The translations under genes were made by a program, and so were the position numbers. The notes beneath the pieces were generated by a model, which was given only the letters and a program-made list of their open reading frames with translations, was not told where the DNA came from and ran no database searches. Shown in pieces: positions 40,793 through 53,872 of a DNA stretch of 64,000 nucleotides (its first letter is position 1; each line of letters opens with the position of its first letter). The stretch is taken from the NCBI RefSeq assembly GCF_029867415.1, contig NW_026705582.1, positions 310,001 to 374,000 of the forward strand, in the 5' to 3' direction. The DNA is from Vicia villosa. Taxonomy: Eukaryota; Streptophyta; Magnoliopsida; Fabales; Fabaceae.

Positions 40793-43700
40793 TGTTGCAC
40801 CCCAAAATTTGCCCACTCATTTATTACCTAATTAGCCTCACCTTACATTCATGTGCATACTTCATATAGGCCATTCATCCAATACATTCATTCATATCAT
40901 TGTTACTATTCAAGGAAATTGATAAAAAAGAAAAGCTTTTGTGCGGGAGATATCTTGGTTCAAAAGAGAAGGTTTGAAGTCTGATTATATGGCCTCTCTT
41001 CCATCGAAGTTCTCCTAAAATCAGGGTTTCGTCCTCTCCAATTCAAAGCTTTGATCAAAAGATGCAATCCTCAAATTCAGGACCTTTTAGATTAGGGTTT
41101 TGACCAAGGTCAACCCTGTTGACTTTTTGGTCAACATTTAATCAGGAAATAATTTTGAGCATGAAGTATGGTTGCCTTGAAGAAATGTATTCATTGAAGT
41201 TTCTTTGATTGAAAACTGATTGAGAATCGGATTGAAAACTGATTAATCGGGAAGTTCACCAGTATTGAAAAAAATCAGGAAAATATGACTTTTTGGTCAA
41301 AGTCAAAGTCAACTGTCAAATATTGACTTTTGGTGGAAAATCGGTCGAAGAAAGTCAATGGAAAAGAATAAAATCAAGAAATATTCAAATTTGCCAAAAA
41401 AGGAAAATTAGTTGAAATTGGAACTTCCAAAAATAGAAAGTTGATACTTAGAGAAATTCTGGAAGATTTGAAAATGGCTGGAAAGCAAACTTCAGGTTCA
41501 TTTTGCATGTGGTTCTAGGGATTATTTCAAGTCAAGCTTAACACTAAAGTTGTTCACCTCATGGGATACTACAAGTTTGTAATTGGAATTATTTTCAAAG
41601 GATGCTTGGATAAAAAGTTATGGAAGTTTGAAGTTGAACATTTTCATGGGAACACAAGTCAAGTTACAAGGCAAATTCTGGGCAGCGTGACACATTTCAT
41701 CAAACACGTGGTGTGCTGATTTTGAGGTTGATTTCAGAGAAATACAAAAGTCCATTTAGTGCAAACGTGGTATGTATCTACTCTTTGCCATGACATCTAT
41801 CGATTGAAACAACAACCAAGCAAATTGGATGAGTATTGAATCCTTTGTGGAGCCTTAAAGTCGAACCTCACCAAGACATATGTTGCCATAAACATGAGCC
41901 AAAGGCTAGGGCTCGCGCGAGACATTTTCACGAACATGTGGTGTGCCACTTTAAGAGGTGATTTTAGTGATCTAAAAGAACTTTCAGGAGTACCACGAAA
42001 CATCATACTCTTGTATTACATGCCCTCTTTCATTTAAGCAAATAATCATGTCATGTGGATGCTTGGTTACCAAGTTAGGGAGACTTGAAATCACACGTTT
42101 GAAGCTGTTTCTTTGCTACCGCCACGAGCAAGTCGGGCCCAACCCACACCCTGCATTCTTCCAGACGCGGATGACACAACTCATGGCTATTTTTCTTCTC
42201 CTTCCTAGACTTATTTCAATTACTTCCTAACATCAAATATGCTCCATCTTGTATCCTCTTTGCATTGATTATAAGGTTAAGCCAAATGAAGGTTCATAGA
42301 AAAAGCCATGCGTGCATGAAACTGTTATCATAAACTTGAAGGCATATGCTACATGAAATGTTTGGCCATAAGGGTTGCTACAAGACTGCGCATGCATACA
42401 CATTGCTCCAACTGGCCATGAATTTTGGCTGCACATGAAAGAGAAAAAAAAGCTTACTCCAAATTGAACACTTGTTCACTAAGTTTAGAGAAAGTGATCC
42501 CCTACAACAACACACACCATATGACTCACACACTCCATATATATAACGAAAGCTCCCACTTTTAGAAGGCTCACGCTACTCTCCCATTCTCTCTTTACTT
42601 TCTCAGTTCTCACTTTCCCCTCATCAATTTCCTCTCTATCCATTCCTTCAGCCAGAAGGGGTTGGTCACGGTTTGTAACAAACTTCAAAACCTCCACCAA
42701 GGCGCAACCCTCAACCACCACAACCATCTCCGATCTCCTCCATCAACATCACCACGCCATCAACATCATCACCACACATCAATCGTCATTTTCTAGTGAT
42801 CTTCTGAGGCTTCTCATCACCAGCATCGTCTTCGCAAGCTCGCATTAATCACTCTTTCTTGCTCCTTTCTTTAATCCAAGATCGAATAAGTAAGTGACTC
42901 TTTTCCATTGCATTAGAAGCATGTATAGGCCTGGAACCCGTCATCAGGGATTGGGTTAGGACAATTAGACCGCCATGTTTTCCAGTATGTGTTGCATTCT
43001 ATGTGACTTTTTGGATCTTGAAGTTTGATTTCTGTTTGTGTGAAATGATGCTGGTTTGAACGTTTAATTCGTGTATTTGAAATCTAAGCGTGACAACGAT
43101 TGAATTGATATGCGTGGCTTTGATTTTCGTGAAGTTCTTGAACATTAGGGTTTTAGTTTCGCTTTCAGTTTAGGAGATAGATTAGGAATTAGCGAAAACT
43201 AAGCTCGGATTCGAGATTAGCGTGAAAATCCGAGTGGAGTGAGGTCTGGTTCGCGTCTTTCTGGGCGCTTTGAGTCGTGGCTACGGCGGAGCTTCGCCGG
43301 AAGAGACGACCGGAGTGGGATCTCCGGCGTCTGTGTTTTTTTCTTTTCTTTAACGGCCAGGCTGAGGTGTCGTGCGCCTATTGGCTCGTGCTTCCCATCC
43401 TTTTGCATTTTGTTTTACTCTAATCATTGGTCCATGTTGTGTAACCTTCTGATTGGCTGAGTAATTCATTTTTGTCTTTTATGACTTAAGTATAACATCG
43501 CCCAATTGATATCATAGTTGCATGTCACGTTAATAAACCATAGTGCAAATATTTACATGCTGATAATAAATAAGAGAATAAAGAGAAAATAATGAGGCTT
43601 TGGAATGGGTTTGCATGCGGATTGGGCTCAGCACTTTTGTTTTCCACACACCCCTTGATCTGAGCCCACAGCGCCAATGACTAGGATGTAGTTTAATTTG

Positions 43701-45929
43701 TTTTACTAACGCACCCCTATACTAGACAGATTTTAGTCTTATTTCATTTTATTTTCTTCCTAACTTTTGATTCATTGACCAGTTTTCCTTCAAATAAAAA
43801 ATAAATAAAAACATGTTTTAGATACTTCTGTGTGTGTAAATAATTGTAGTATTTTTATAGATTTTTTAGAAATTAGTTTGAAATTTTTAATAAATCATTT
43901 ACTTTGGTATGTTCATGTTTCTCTTGGTTTTGATAGATTTTGCAAATTAATTTCGTTTAGTACCTTAGGATCAGAATTTAATCACCAATTTTTGTATGGC
44001 CATTGTATACTAATCCATGATATTGTGTGTAAAAAATGAATTCCTAATTCTTTGTTTTGATTGGTATTTGATTAGTTTTTAACTCGATTAACATGCGTTT
44101 CTAAAAGATAATTGTGACGTTTGTGCCCTCAAATTGAAATGCATTCGTGCAATAATGTTGGTTCCTTTTTGTAAATATAATTAGGGATGTTTAGAGGTCC
44201 TAGGACCTGGAGTTGAATTTTTTAAGTCATGTTTTCTTATTTTACTTGATTTTTCTTTCTTACATGTAAATAACTTGCTTTTGATTAACGATTGTGTCTT
44301 AACTTGTCCAAATGACCTATAATTTTGTATGAAACTTTGTGACTTGATTCCATGATTGTTTAGACACCTATTAGAGGTCATTAGCTACTGACTTCCATCA
44401 TTTGATTGCATTTTTCTAACTTCATTCACCATTTGGACTTGTTAACTAATTTTGACCTAGTTTTGTCTAGTTTTGTTAGAACTTTGTGTTGCTTCAAGCC
44501 AATTGACTAACATAGATTGGTATAAGGTCTTGGACCTATAAGTGAACTAATAGCTACTGACTTTAAGCTTTTTTCATGTTTTCATTTCATTTTTGTTTTG
44601 ATTAATGGATGTTTGTTCGATGTTTGTTCGCTAATCGTTAAGTAACGATTTAGGCGATACTTTGGTAACCTCTTGCGAATATTTTCGTGTGATGTCATGA
44701 TGCTTTTGTGTTTGATTTAGGACACTTATTTCCTTGGTTAGCTACTGCCCTAGGGCTCTCTTCTCATCTTGTTGGAGTTGTAACTCCATTCTTTTGCCAT
44801 GTTCCCTTAGACTCTTCCTTCTTTGTTAAGAGGAATAGAGATAGGTTAGGATAGTTATCCTTGACCTTAGGGCCATTTGTAGATTAGAATAACTTAGATT
44901 AGAGAATAGGTTAGTTCCCCTTTGTTCATTCCTTTTTCTTTTTCAACTTTAAAACACTAATGAATAAAGATGCGAATCACATTAAGAAAGTGATAGAGAA
45001 ATGAGTGGGATTCATTCCCTAATCTGTTTCTCAATCACTTAGTGGCATAGAAATGAGTGGGATTCATTCCCTAATCTATTTCTCGGTCACTACTTAATGG
45101 GAGAGAAATGAGTGGGATTCATTCCCTAATCTGTTTCTCGAACATTAATTAATGGGAGAGGAATGAGTGGGATTCATTCCCTAATCTGTTTCTCGAGCAT
45201 TACATAATGGGATAGAAGTGAGTGGGATTCATTCCCTAATCTGCTTCTCTATCATTATACATTTTATGTGATTCTAATCGCAAAGTAAATTCCCTTAAAA
45301 AATACTCAACCAAAAACTCTTAAAACACTTAATAAAGGCTCAAATTAAAACAAAGTGACGAAGTGGTGCGAAACCTTGTATTGGGTTTTGTTCATCATGT
45401 AGTTACATAAAAAACACAAACCCAAGTTCATTCTTTTGCCTTGTTAGGCGCTTAAGAACAAGTTAAGTCCTTTCCAAAACTAGGCGTATAAGTCTCCAAA
45501 GGTCGAGCATCGTGGATTGTGACCTTAACCTCTGTTCAACTAAAAAACACAAAACAAATGGAAACTATGGAGCCGAACTACGGTCGCTCTGATTCCTTTA
45601 AAGGGATACGTAGGCATTGGGTCGCGGGGCCTAAGCGAGCACACTTGTAAATAATTCCTTCTTTTCCCCGTATTTCTTTTGCATTCATTCGCATTTAGGT
45701 TTAGACATAGATACACCCTTTAGATAGAAACAAACATAGGTGGATACCATCGAGTACGATGGGCGTGAGGGGTGCTAGCACCTTCCCCTCGCGTAACCGA
45801 CTCCCGTGCCCTGTTTCTCTGGTCGAAAGACCTTGTCCTTGTTTCGAGTTAGGTTTTCTGATATTCCTTTCCCTCGATGGGATAAATATATTAGTGGCGA
45901 CTCTGATTCCATTTTTCGCGGTAGCGACA
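40793..45929 (+). repeat. Element A 3' LTR (5137 bp)
   Basis: It starts TGTTGCACCCCAAAATTTGC, very like the element B LTR start, and ends GCGACA. It pairs with 1-4621. It contains a TATA-like box near 42538, the five-unit array near 44999-45250 and a primer-site copy at 45895-45905. Confidence 0.93.
45747..45794 (+). other. Two adjacent stem-loops near the LTR 3' end (element A, 3' copy)
   Basis: Same as 4439-4486 except that the last arm reads CCCCTCGCGT. The A-to-G difference turns a mismatch into a C-G pair, so stem 2 pairs over all 10 positions when G-T wobble is allowed. Confidence 0.6.
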
Positions 45930-46719
45930 CCTGATCAGTCGAAGCACGTGCTCCCCTAGGACCAAAACTTGTTGTCTTGGTGCGTCTTCTTTTGGAGGGA
46001 TTCATCTGCATTTAACACAACACATAGCAACAGACAGTAGATAACATGTTAGGATCAGAAAAACAAAACAATAGGAAGATTTCTCATCCAGTCGCGGCGC
46101 GACTGCGGTTACCCGCGGCGCGGCTGCAGCGCAACTGTTAGGGTTTGACTGCAGTGGGTGTTATCTGAGGCTCCTAATGCCCTCAATCACTCCTACAGTC
46201 TCAATTCACATTAGATCCTTGTCATCTACCCTAGGGTTCCAAACTTTCATGAATCCTACATCTATTCATAATATCTAAAGATCTGAGTTGCAACTTGACC
46301 TACTTGGTAATGAACACAAGAATAGATAAAGGGATACATACCTTGATCCTGATTAAAGTGAGAATGAACGAGATATTTGGATGAGAACTGCAAATCCACT
46401 ATTTTTTGCTCTGAGGAGTACTGAGGTTTTGAAATATAGAATGAGGGGGAAATGTACAGTTTCCAAATAAATGCTGAGTTTCGCACTACCGCGGCGCGCC
46501 AAACTCTCTGTTTGGCTTCGCGGCATGCTCATTTTACTCGCGGCGCGGCTTTGCGAATCACAGCCTATTTGCAAACTGTTACACCTTCCTACTCTCATTG
46601 CACTGATATGATGATACAAATAAATAATAAAAGGAAAAAAACAAAAGAACTTACTCTGTTGGGTTGCCTCCCAACAAGCGCTTCGTTTAACGTCGCATGG
46701 CTCGACGGTCGAACTCCTT
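45930..46719 (-). other. Element E region downstream of pol, non-coding
   Basis: No coherent coding sequence is seen on either strand; the 116-aa plus-strand frame (46452-46802) runs antisense to pol. Four copies of the 9-mer CGCGGCGCG occur (46093, 46114, 46490, 46539) in otherwise AT-rich DNA. An Athila-like env would lie here but is not recognisable. Confidence 0.6.
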
Positions 46720-47097
46720 CTATGATGTGCTCAAAAGTGAGATTGTACACACTTCTCTATCAAACTCTCCCCCAAGGTAGTTCTTTAACCGTTCTCCATT
46801 AATGGTCCAACTTTCTTTACTCTTACTATCCTCGATAGTAATGGCACCATATGGTTTAACTTCCTTAATTACGAACGGTCCGGACCACTTAGACTTTAGT
46901 TTTCCCGGGAAGAGCTTAAGTCTAAAATTGAAAAGTAGAACCAGGTCTCCCACTTTGAACTCTTTCTTCTTGATTCTCTTATCATGGTACCTTTTCATAT
47001 TTTCCTTGTACATTTTATTAGACTCATATGCTAGGTACCTGAATTCCTCAAGCTCATGGATTTGATTCTTCCTTTTTTTTAAAAGCCAAACTATCAT
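46720..47097 (-). pseudogene. Element E integrase C-terminus, out of frame with upstream pol
   Basis: Reading FRYLAYESNKMYKENMKRYH then VGDLVLLFNFRLKLFPGKL, this is the typical C-terminal DNA-binding part of gypsy integrase (GPF/Y-like GPFVIKEVKPYGAI). It is joined to the upstream frame only through a one-base change in an A-run (T-run 47073-47080 on plus), which suggests a one-base insertion. It ends at a stop just before 46720. Confidence 0.85.
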
Positions 47098-48519
47098 CTC
47101 TATTGAAGAATCTTAAGGCCCATAATGCTTTGTGTTCCACCTCTACCGAGAGATGACATGCCTTACCATAAACCATTTGGAACGGAGATGCACCAGTCGG
47201 TGCTTTGTATGTTGTCCTATAGGCCCACAAGGCATCATCAATCCTTACCGACCAGTCTTTTCGGGATTCTGACACAGTCTTCTCTAGAATATTCTTGGTT
47301 GCTCTGTTTGAGATCTCTGCTTGCCCATTGGTTTGGGGATGATAAGGTGACGCTATCTTGTGGTTGATATGATACTTGTCCAGCACTTTCACTACCTGCT
47401 CGTTAACAAAGTGAGATCCACCATCGCTTATTATCACTCTAGGCATGCCAAAACGTGTGAATATGTTTCGATTTAAAAATTTTAGCACAGTTTTGGCATT
47501 CGCTTTTGGCGTGGCGATGGCTTCTACCCACTTGGAGACATAATCCACTGCAACTAGAATATATTCATTAGCAAAAGAAGGAAGAAATGGTCCCATGAAA
47601 TCGATGCCCCAACAATAAAAAACTTCTACTTCAATAATGGTTTGAAGCGGCATCTCATCTCGTTTACTTATCCCACCAACTCTTTGACATTTGTCACAAT
47701 TCTTTGCATGATGGTGGGCGTCTTTGAAAATAGTAGGCCAGAAAAACCCGGATTGGAGAACTTTTGTTGCCGTCCTCCATCCGTTGAAATGCCCACCACT
47801 AGGTGAATTATGACAGTGCCACAAGATTTGTTGGGCTTCTTCTTCAGTAACACATCTTCTTAAAATGCCATCCTTACCTATCTTGAACAAATATGGGTCG
47901 TCCCACACATAGTACTTTGCATCGGCTAACAACTTTTTCTTTTTGTTCCAATCAAAGTCCTCCGGTATCATACCGGTTGCTTTATAATTAGCAAGATCGG
48001 CGAACCAAGGTCTTATTTGGAGTTGAAAAAGTTGTTCATCCGGAAACTCATCATTTATTTCAGTTTCTTGGTTGGTAACATTTACATTGACCAAACGGGA
48101 TAAATGATCTGCTACCACATTTTCTGAACCTTTTTCATCCCGGATTTCTAGGTCAAATTCTTGCAAAAGAAGAACCCAACGAATGAGTCTTTGCTTCGAA
48201 TTCGGTTTAGTGAGCAGATATTTAATGGCCACATGGTCTGTGTAAATCACCACCTTTGACCCAATGAGATAGGATCTAAATTTTTCAAGGGCATACACTA
48301 TAGCTAATAATTCTTTTTCTATGGTGGCATAATTGACTTGAGCATCATTTAGCAGCTTACTTGCATAGTGTATGACATGAAATATTTTTCCTTTTCGCTG
48401 GCCTAATACCGCACCTATGGCATAATCGCTAGCATCACACATAAGTTCAAAATGGTTTTTCCAATCAGATGCTACGATCACAGGTGCGATGGCTAGCCGT
48501 TCTTTTAGGTCATTGAAAG
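47054..48519 (-). pseudogene. pol: Element E RNase H and integrase, cut at its 5' side by element D
   Basis: RNase H starts near [18 protein letters not shown] and includes [27 protein letters not shown] and VADHLSRL. Integrase follows with a zinc finger ending [11 protein letters not shown], then D in [10 protein letters not shown] in ISDGGSHF and E in NGQAEISN. The reading frame continues across the D insertion into the RT part at 61813 (VQAF then NDLKERL), so E was one frame here before D landed. The frame stops soon after the A-run frameshift near 47073. Confidence 0.9.
48515..48519 (+). repeat. Target-site duplication of element D, left copy (GAAAG)
   Basis: GAAAG before TGTTATACCCC is repeated at 61813-61817 after the D 3' end. 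Although D lost most of its 3' LTR, its outer end is intact. Confidence 0.9.
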
Positions 48520-49147
48520 TGTTATACCCCAAAATTTGCCCGCATCTTTTTTCAAGAAAACTTCAATCTAAAAATTAAGAGTTTCATATAATCTTGGATT
48601 TTCATATCCTGATTTATGAATACTTAGTTTTTAGAATTTTTTATACAGTATTTTGGCTCGCTGTTGGATTTATTCTTACGCAAACGCCAAGTACTGTTTA
48701 TCACTTCACACACGCTATTTATTTGATATTTATTTACAGATAAGTAGTACTGACGCAATTGGTACAAAACTAAATCTTTTGCAGGCGCAGAGTCCGGGGA
48801 TTCAGACTGTACTGGTAACAAGTAAGTTATTATTAATTTTTTTGTTTCCCACTAACTTTTGTATTATATTCCATTATTTTCAAAATCTCTTTTCAAATCT
48901 TTCTTTCAAAATCAAATCCTAACTTTATTCTATGCATCTCTTTTTCCCAACATTATCATACACTTTCTTTCAAATCTTACTTCCACTCAAATTTTCCTTT
49001 TGTACGGAATCACTTCATTCCCCAACGTCTCTATCCCTCTTTTCATTCTATAAATACCTCTCATTTTTTCCATAAAATCTCACATCAAATTCTAAATCAT
49101 TTCTCAAATTTCTACTTCATATTCATTCTTTCTTCTTCCCCGACAAA

Positions 49148-49315
49148 ATGGCGAAGCGGATAGAAACGTGTTTTCTTATGATCATCACCGTTGTGGTGGT
49201 AATCATGTCTTTCTTCTGTCTACATAGCCCTGAAAACTGTGGACCTGGGATGCTTGCATTCCCAATCATCTACATGTTGTTGTTTGTAGCTTGGGTTATT
49301 AATCGTCATTCTTAA
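49148..49315 (+). CDS. LTR-encoded 55-aa two-membrane-segment microprotein (element D copy)
   Basis: It has the same length, start (MAKR) and end (WVINRHS) as the B copies. By my codon-by-codon count against B there are about 14 replacement and 8 silent changes, and no indel. Replacements cluster in the hydrophobic segment (ITVVVVIM versus ITIATVIM) and stay mostly hydrophobic; the loop HSPENCGPG is kept except His to Asn. TATAAATA lies 100 bp upstream (49049-49056). This is suggestive of a kept protein but weak on its own. Confidence 0.5.
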   Translation: MAKRIETCFLMIITVVVVIMSFFCLHSPENCGPGMLAFPIIYMLLFVAWVINRHS

Positions 49316-52300
49316 AGTTTGTCGTATCTATTATTTTCTTAAATGTACCGTTTATTCGTCGTACTGTTCATTATAGTATGTAATATTTGTACTGTTAGTA
49401 TTAAATGTTGTACTATTTGTCATATTGTTGCTTAATTATTCAGATAATGTTTTGTGTGTTTTCTGCCAGTTAAATATTTATTTTTCTGTGCATTAAATGA
49501 TTTTCAGGGTTATTATCGGTAATTTTGCTCGCGTACAGTAAATATTAGTTATTTATTATGTCTGTGTTTTTTAACAAGTCATGTAAATAAACTTTCATCT
49601 TTCACATAAAACAAAAACAACAAAAAGAAAATTAACTTTGACTGTTGATTTTTCACTCTAACTGTTACATGCCTGAACAGTCAGTTGGCAGTCAAACCGC
49701 TGACAGTGCAATTCTCCGTGTTTTGTACCATCAATCAAATCAAACTTTTGCATTTCAAAATTCCAAGATTTTTGTTCTATAAGTCTTCTGAATATCACAT
49801 GATTAGCAGAGACTCAGCACTGCACAAAAATCAGGTACGCTCAATTGTCTCCTACACAAACAGTCCCTGACTAGGGTTTATTGTTTTTTCAGGAGAAACA
49901 AGTTTTTGAGACCTCAAATGGATTTCATGGACCTCCATATATCTCAAAGTACCACCATACAAATTTTCAAACTTCAATTCACTCAGACGCACAGTCAGCA
50001 GCTCAAACAGTCAACAGACGACACGTTTGACCAAAAAAGTCAACAGACAGTCAAAAATGAAATTTTTTGTCAACATCCATATTTTGTCAAAGGATTCATC
50101 ATTTGATCATTAGATGATCATAATTCATCAAGGAAAGATCAAAAATCAACAAAACCCTAAGATTCAAAATTAGGGTTTTCTCCTAAAAAGTCAACTGAAC
50201 TTTAACTGGTCATAACTCTCTCATCCTTCATCCAAAAAATTCAAACCAAAGCTCATTGTGAAGGAAATTCAATTATATTTCAAATGCAATTGGTCCCATG
50301 GCCATTTGATTCACCATTTTAAAAATATGAATCAAGACATTACAGGTCATTTTCAAAGTCAACAAAAAGACACTTTTTTCAAAAGGACACACAAGGAGCA
50401 TCAAAAATCATTTTGACATGAGACCAAAGACATTGGTTAGAGGACTCTTTGAGGTTTCCAAAAAGTGCAAGATCTCCTTCATATGACAAAAATTGAGGGA
50501 TTTACACCTTGTTGAAATTGGCTAAATTTTGGGAAAATGCATGAAACCAACATTGATCAAAAATGTATTTTTTCCAAATGGGGCCAAGTTTTCATAGTTG
50601 AAACATGTTTAACATGATATAATGGGCCTCCCACGACCAAGAAAAAGCCCACATCATTTTTATTCATTTTTGGTTTAATTTTATCCCATTTAAAATTAAA
50701 TTGAAAATGGAAAATGGAAGGATAATGCATAGCTTAATTTCTAAGCATGACTCGTCAAGGAATCAATCAAAAACTCTGCCCCAAGCCAAAGTACAGCAGA
50801 AGGAGGGTTGAAAGTTAAGCCATGGTAGCTTAAATGCAAAGCCATAAGTGTTGAAAAAGTCAAGAATTCAACAAAAGCACTTAATGCTTTTTAGCTTAGT
50901 TCTTAAGCACTTCAATGCCTATATAAGAGCTATAACACTTCAGTAACAAAAAAGACACGAATTGAGAACCATTCTATACTTGTAAACACACTTGTATCAA
51001 TTTGAAAATTTGAAGGAAATTTAAAATTCGAATTTTAATTTCCAGCTTGTTTTAACACAAACTAAGTACTCAAACACATTCCCTGACCCTAACTAAACGT
51101 AACCAGATCAATTGCAAGTCTTGAAACTCACTGAATCAAGCACTACAGGTCACGATTTTTTCAAACAAAAATCAACTCGTATCTCATAATACATGCATGT
51201 TTAACAAGATGTAGACATATATTTGAGTTTAGTTTGATGTCCTGATCGTTTCTGGACATTTAATTAAGGTTTGGTTGAGTATTCACGAAGCTACCATTTT
51301 AGGGTTCATGATCTCAAAATTAGGGCTTTTTGAATTAGGCAAAATTGCAGGTTCTAAGTGGTACCATTGAATTCGTATGGACTAGACGAATCGAACCATG
51401 ACCTCGCGCCAAATTTCTTTTGTGTCTAACCCCTATTCGTTATTTTCCAGGTTTAAGGTTCACCTATTACAGCGCTTTTCTTAAGAAAACGCTGTTAAAA
51501 GAAGTGGCAAGAGGTTGAAGACGAAGACGTGGCCTCTCCCTATTGGTCAGAACGCGCGCGCGTGTTTTTAAATTAATTTGTGATCCGGTGCTTTGCAGGT
51601 GTCACTTTTGCCATGTGTCTCAATATCTGAGCCATCTGATTTCATTAACTCTCAATCCAACGCATCAAAACACTCATCCTTACCATGGACTTTATTTAAT
51701 TTCCACATCTGATTACTATCTTTTTATTTTCTATTTTTATTTTAATTTCTTTGTTAAATTAATTAAAATAAGTTTTAAAAATCCAAAAAATACACAAAAT
51801 ATTTTTAAGTTTCTAAAATAATATTTTATTTTTTGATATAAAAATATTTTATTTTTCTTCATAATTTAAATATTTTGTATAATTAATTAGATAATATGCC
51901 TATATTTATCTTTTAATTATTTTCAACCAATCAAAAATCATAAAAAAAATTGTTCTTTATATTAAATATTGTTTATATATTATAGGCTAATTTTGTACAT
52001 ATTTAGAATAATTTTCTTTTTAAGTTTTAATTATTTGTGTAATTATTTGTATAATTATGTATTAATTAACTTAATAAATTTCAAATCAATTTCAAAAATC
52101 CCAAAAAAATTAGTTTTGTTTTAAAAATTAATTAACAAGCATTTTGAACATATTTTAAGCTTAATTTTTAGGTTTAAATTTATTTTCATCTTTTTTCCTC
52201 ATTTTAATTTAATTAATCATGCATTAATTATAATTAAAATCAATCATGAAAAACCCAAAAACATTTCTTTATTTTCTTGCAATTTAAATTCCTAGATCAA

Positions 52301-52946
52301 GTGTATAGGTTGTCAAATTCATGTAAATAGCGTAGTTTACATTTCCCGCACAATCGATGTAATAGCGTAGATTTACTTTCCGCATTTTACATTTCCGCAT
52401 TTTAAATTCCAGCACATATAAACTGCATGTATGCCAAAGATAAAATTGAATTGTTAGATCACTAACTTCAAAGATAAAATATCTGAATCCAAACACAATC
52501 ACACTTGCACCTCTTAAGGTAATCCCTTTTCTCACTCTTTTCAAAATCAAAAAATCAAATTCTACTGTTTCGAGTACAAAATCGAACCTTTGTTTATATC
52601 CGGTGAAAGGATAGATTTTTAAAGGAAATAGGATAAAGACCTTATAACTCAGGGTAGACCTCCTAATTTGCTTGCTCAAATCAAAACAAACAAATCTCTC
52701 ATATCATTGTTTTTTTCAAAATAAAACTTTCAAAAAAGACAATACTTTGTATATATCCAAACAAGGATCATTACGAAGTTAACGTTCTTTTTTCAAAAAC
52801 ATCTTTTGAAAGATAAAAACACTTTGTATACATCCGCACAAGGGTCATTACAAAGTCAATTTACAAAGGTATTTGGAACCACATACGAGCATTTCAAGGC
52901 AATCGAAAAGTAATTGAAAACAAGTGAGCTAAGCAAATTAAAAAGC

Positions 52947-52994
52947 CCATGGATAACCATGGATACAAAGGGTGCTAACACCTTCCCTTTGTAT
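52947..52994 (+). other. Two adjacent stem-loops near the LTR 3' end (element D, 5' copy)
   Basis: Stem-loop 1 (52947-52962) and stem-loop 2 (52963-52994) have the same bases as the element B 5' LTR copy, although flanking LTR sequence has diverged. A partial primer-site copy TGGCGACTCT follows at 53083. Confidence 0.65.
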
Positions 52995-53182
52995 AACCTA
53001 CCCCCTTACTCAGAATTTCTTAAATGTCTTTTTTCTGTTTCTTTTATAAACCTTTCCTTAATTGGATAAAATAAAAGGTCGGTGGCGACTCTCTGATTTT
53101 CAAATACAAAAGCAGAAACAAAAAGAGTCAGTTCGCGTATCTCTCCGCGAGAGGTATGGCAAAAAACCGAGGGCGACAGAAC

Positions 53183-53200
53183 TGGCGACTCTGCTGGGGA
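53183..53200 (+). other. Primer-binding site of element D
   Basis: TGGCGACTCTGCTGGGGA follows the LTR after the spacer GAAC, as in element B. Confidence 0.9.
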
Positions 53201-53872
53201 CATACTTTCTAAAAACAAAATGTTTTCAAAAGGGGTTAACTTTAGAGAATAGATCACTCCGATGTTTTCAATTGTTTGACTTGATTGCTCTATTTTTCAA
53301 AGGATGTTTGGGTATTTTGCTTGTGTGAAAGATTCTAACCCGAATCTCGAGATACCTTAAGTATGTGACAATAGACCAAGGAAACTGTACGGCATGTACC
53401 GATACGGTTGATCTGGTAGTCACCGTTAGTGCGATACTTTGGTTTATACTGATGTCCCTTGAAAACGATCAAGGAGTATATTAGGCTTCCGAAATATCAT
53501 TAAACACTAATTTGTCTTAGAACCTTTTAGTTGAACTTGACTTGTGGCCTATTAAGTGGCTAGCTTTGAAATTGATCGAAGTTAGTTATCCTCGAGGAAT
53601 ATTTTGATCGGCCGTCCGAGCGCCGTGTTGAGATGTTACCTCCAAGGATCATAGAACCCGAATACTATTCTAGGACAGGTTTTAACCAACTCAACTTCAG
53701 TGGGGAGGGTATCACCTATGAACTTCATGCAAGCCTTTAAACCTAAGGCTATTGTTTGATTTGTTTTTGTGTGCCACATGTTTTACATCATAACATCATA
53801 AGCATCATAAGCATATCATTTTTTCACTAATCATTTCAAGGATCAAAGAGTTTACCTTTGTTATTGCAGGTA
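53201..53872 (+). other. Element D untranslated leader
   Basis: It parallels 23455-24110 of element B with scattered changes and a small CATCATAA expansion near 53785-53815. It ends TTATTGCAG, three bases before the ORF1 ATG. No gene is seen. Confidence 0.75.

Larger units (their letters stand above)
1..45929 (+). mobile_element. Element A: non-autonomous Ogre-like LTR retrotransposon (left end outside window), carrying nested element B
   Basis: The sequence from 1 to 4621 recurs almost unchanged at 41311-45929, which makes these the two LTRs of one element. The 3' LTR starts at 40793, so about 518 bp of the 5' LTR lie left of the window. Between the LTRs, and outside nested element B (9769-40338 plus one copy of its target duplication), there are only about 5.6 kb of interior. 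That interior holds a primer-binding site, a leader, A-rich tracts, tandem repeats and a polypurine tract, and no gag, protease, RT or integrase that I can recognise. Total length without B is about 15.9 kb. Its LTR start, primer site and polypurine tract match Ogre element B, so I infer it is a non-autonomous partner of Ogre elements. The bases after its right end are CCTGA (45930-45934), the presumed target duplication; the left copy is outside the window. Confidence 0.85.
48520..53178 (+). repeat. Element D 5' LTR (4659 bp)
   Basis: It starts TGTTATACCCCAAAATTTGC and ends GGGCGACA. It is related to the element B LTR but clearly diverged in the middle (50700-51600). It shares the TATA boxes, the 55-codon ORF, the AT-rich tract and the stem-loops. 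Against its 3' LTR remnant I count about 8 differences in 930 bp. Confidence 0.92.

Noticed and set aside
46452..46802. 116-aa plus-strand frame downstream of E pol
   Set aside because: It runs antisense into the integrase C-terminus and has no recognisable domain.
52284..52679. 131-aa minus-strand frame repeated at 60919-61314
   Set aside because: Both are copies of the same D LTR segment, and the frame covers the AT-rich and stem-loop-flanking LTR region; a shadow.
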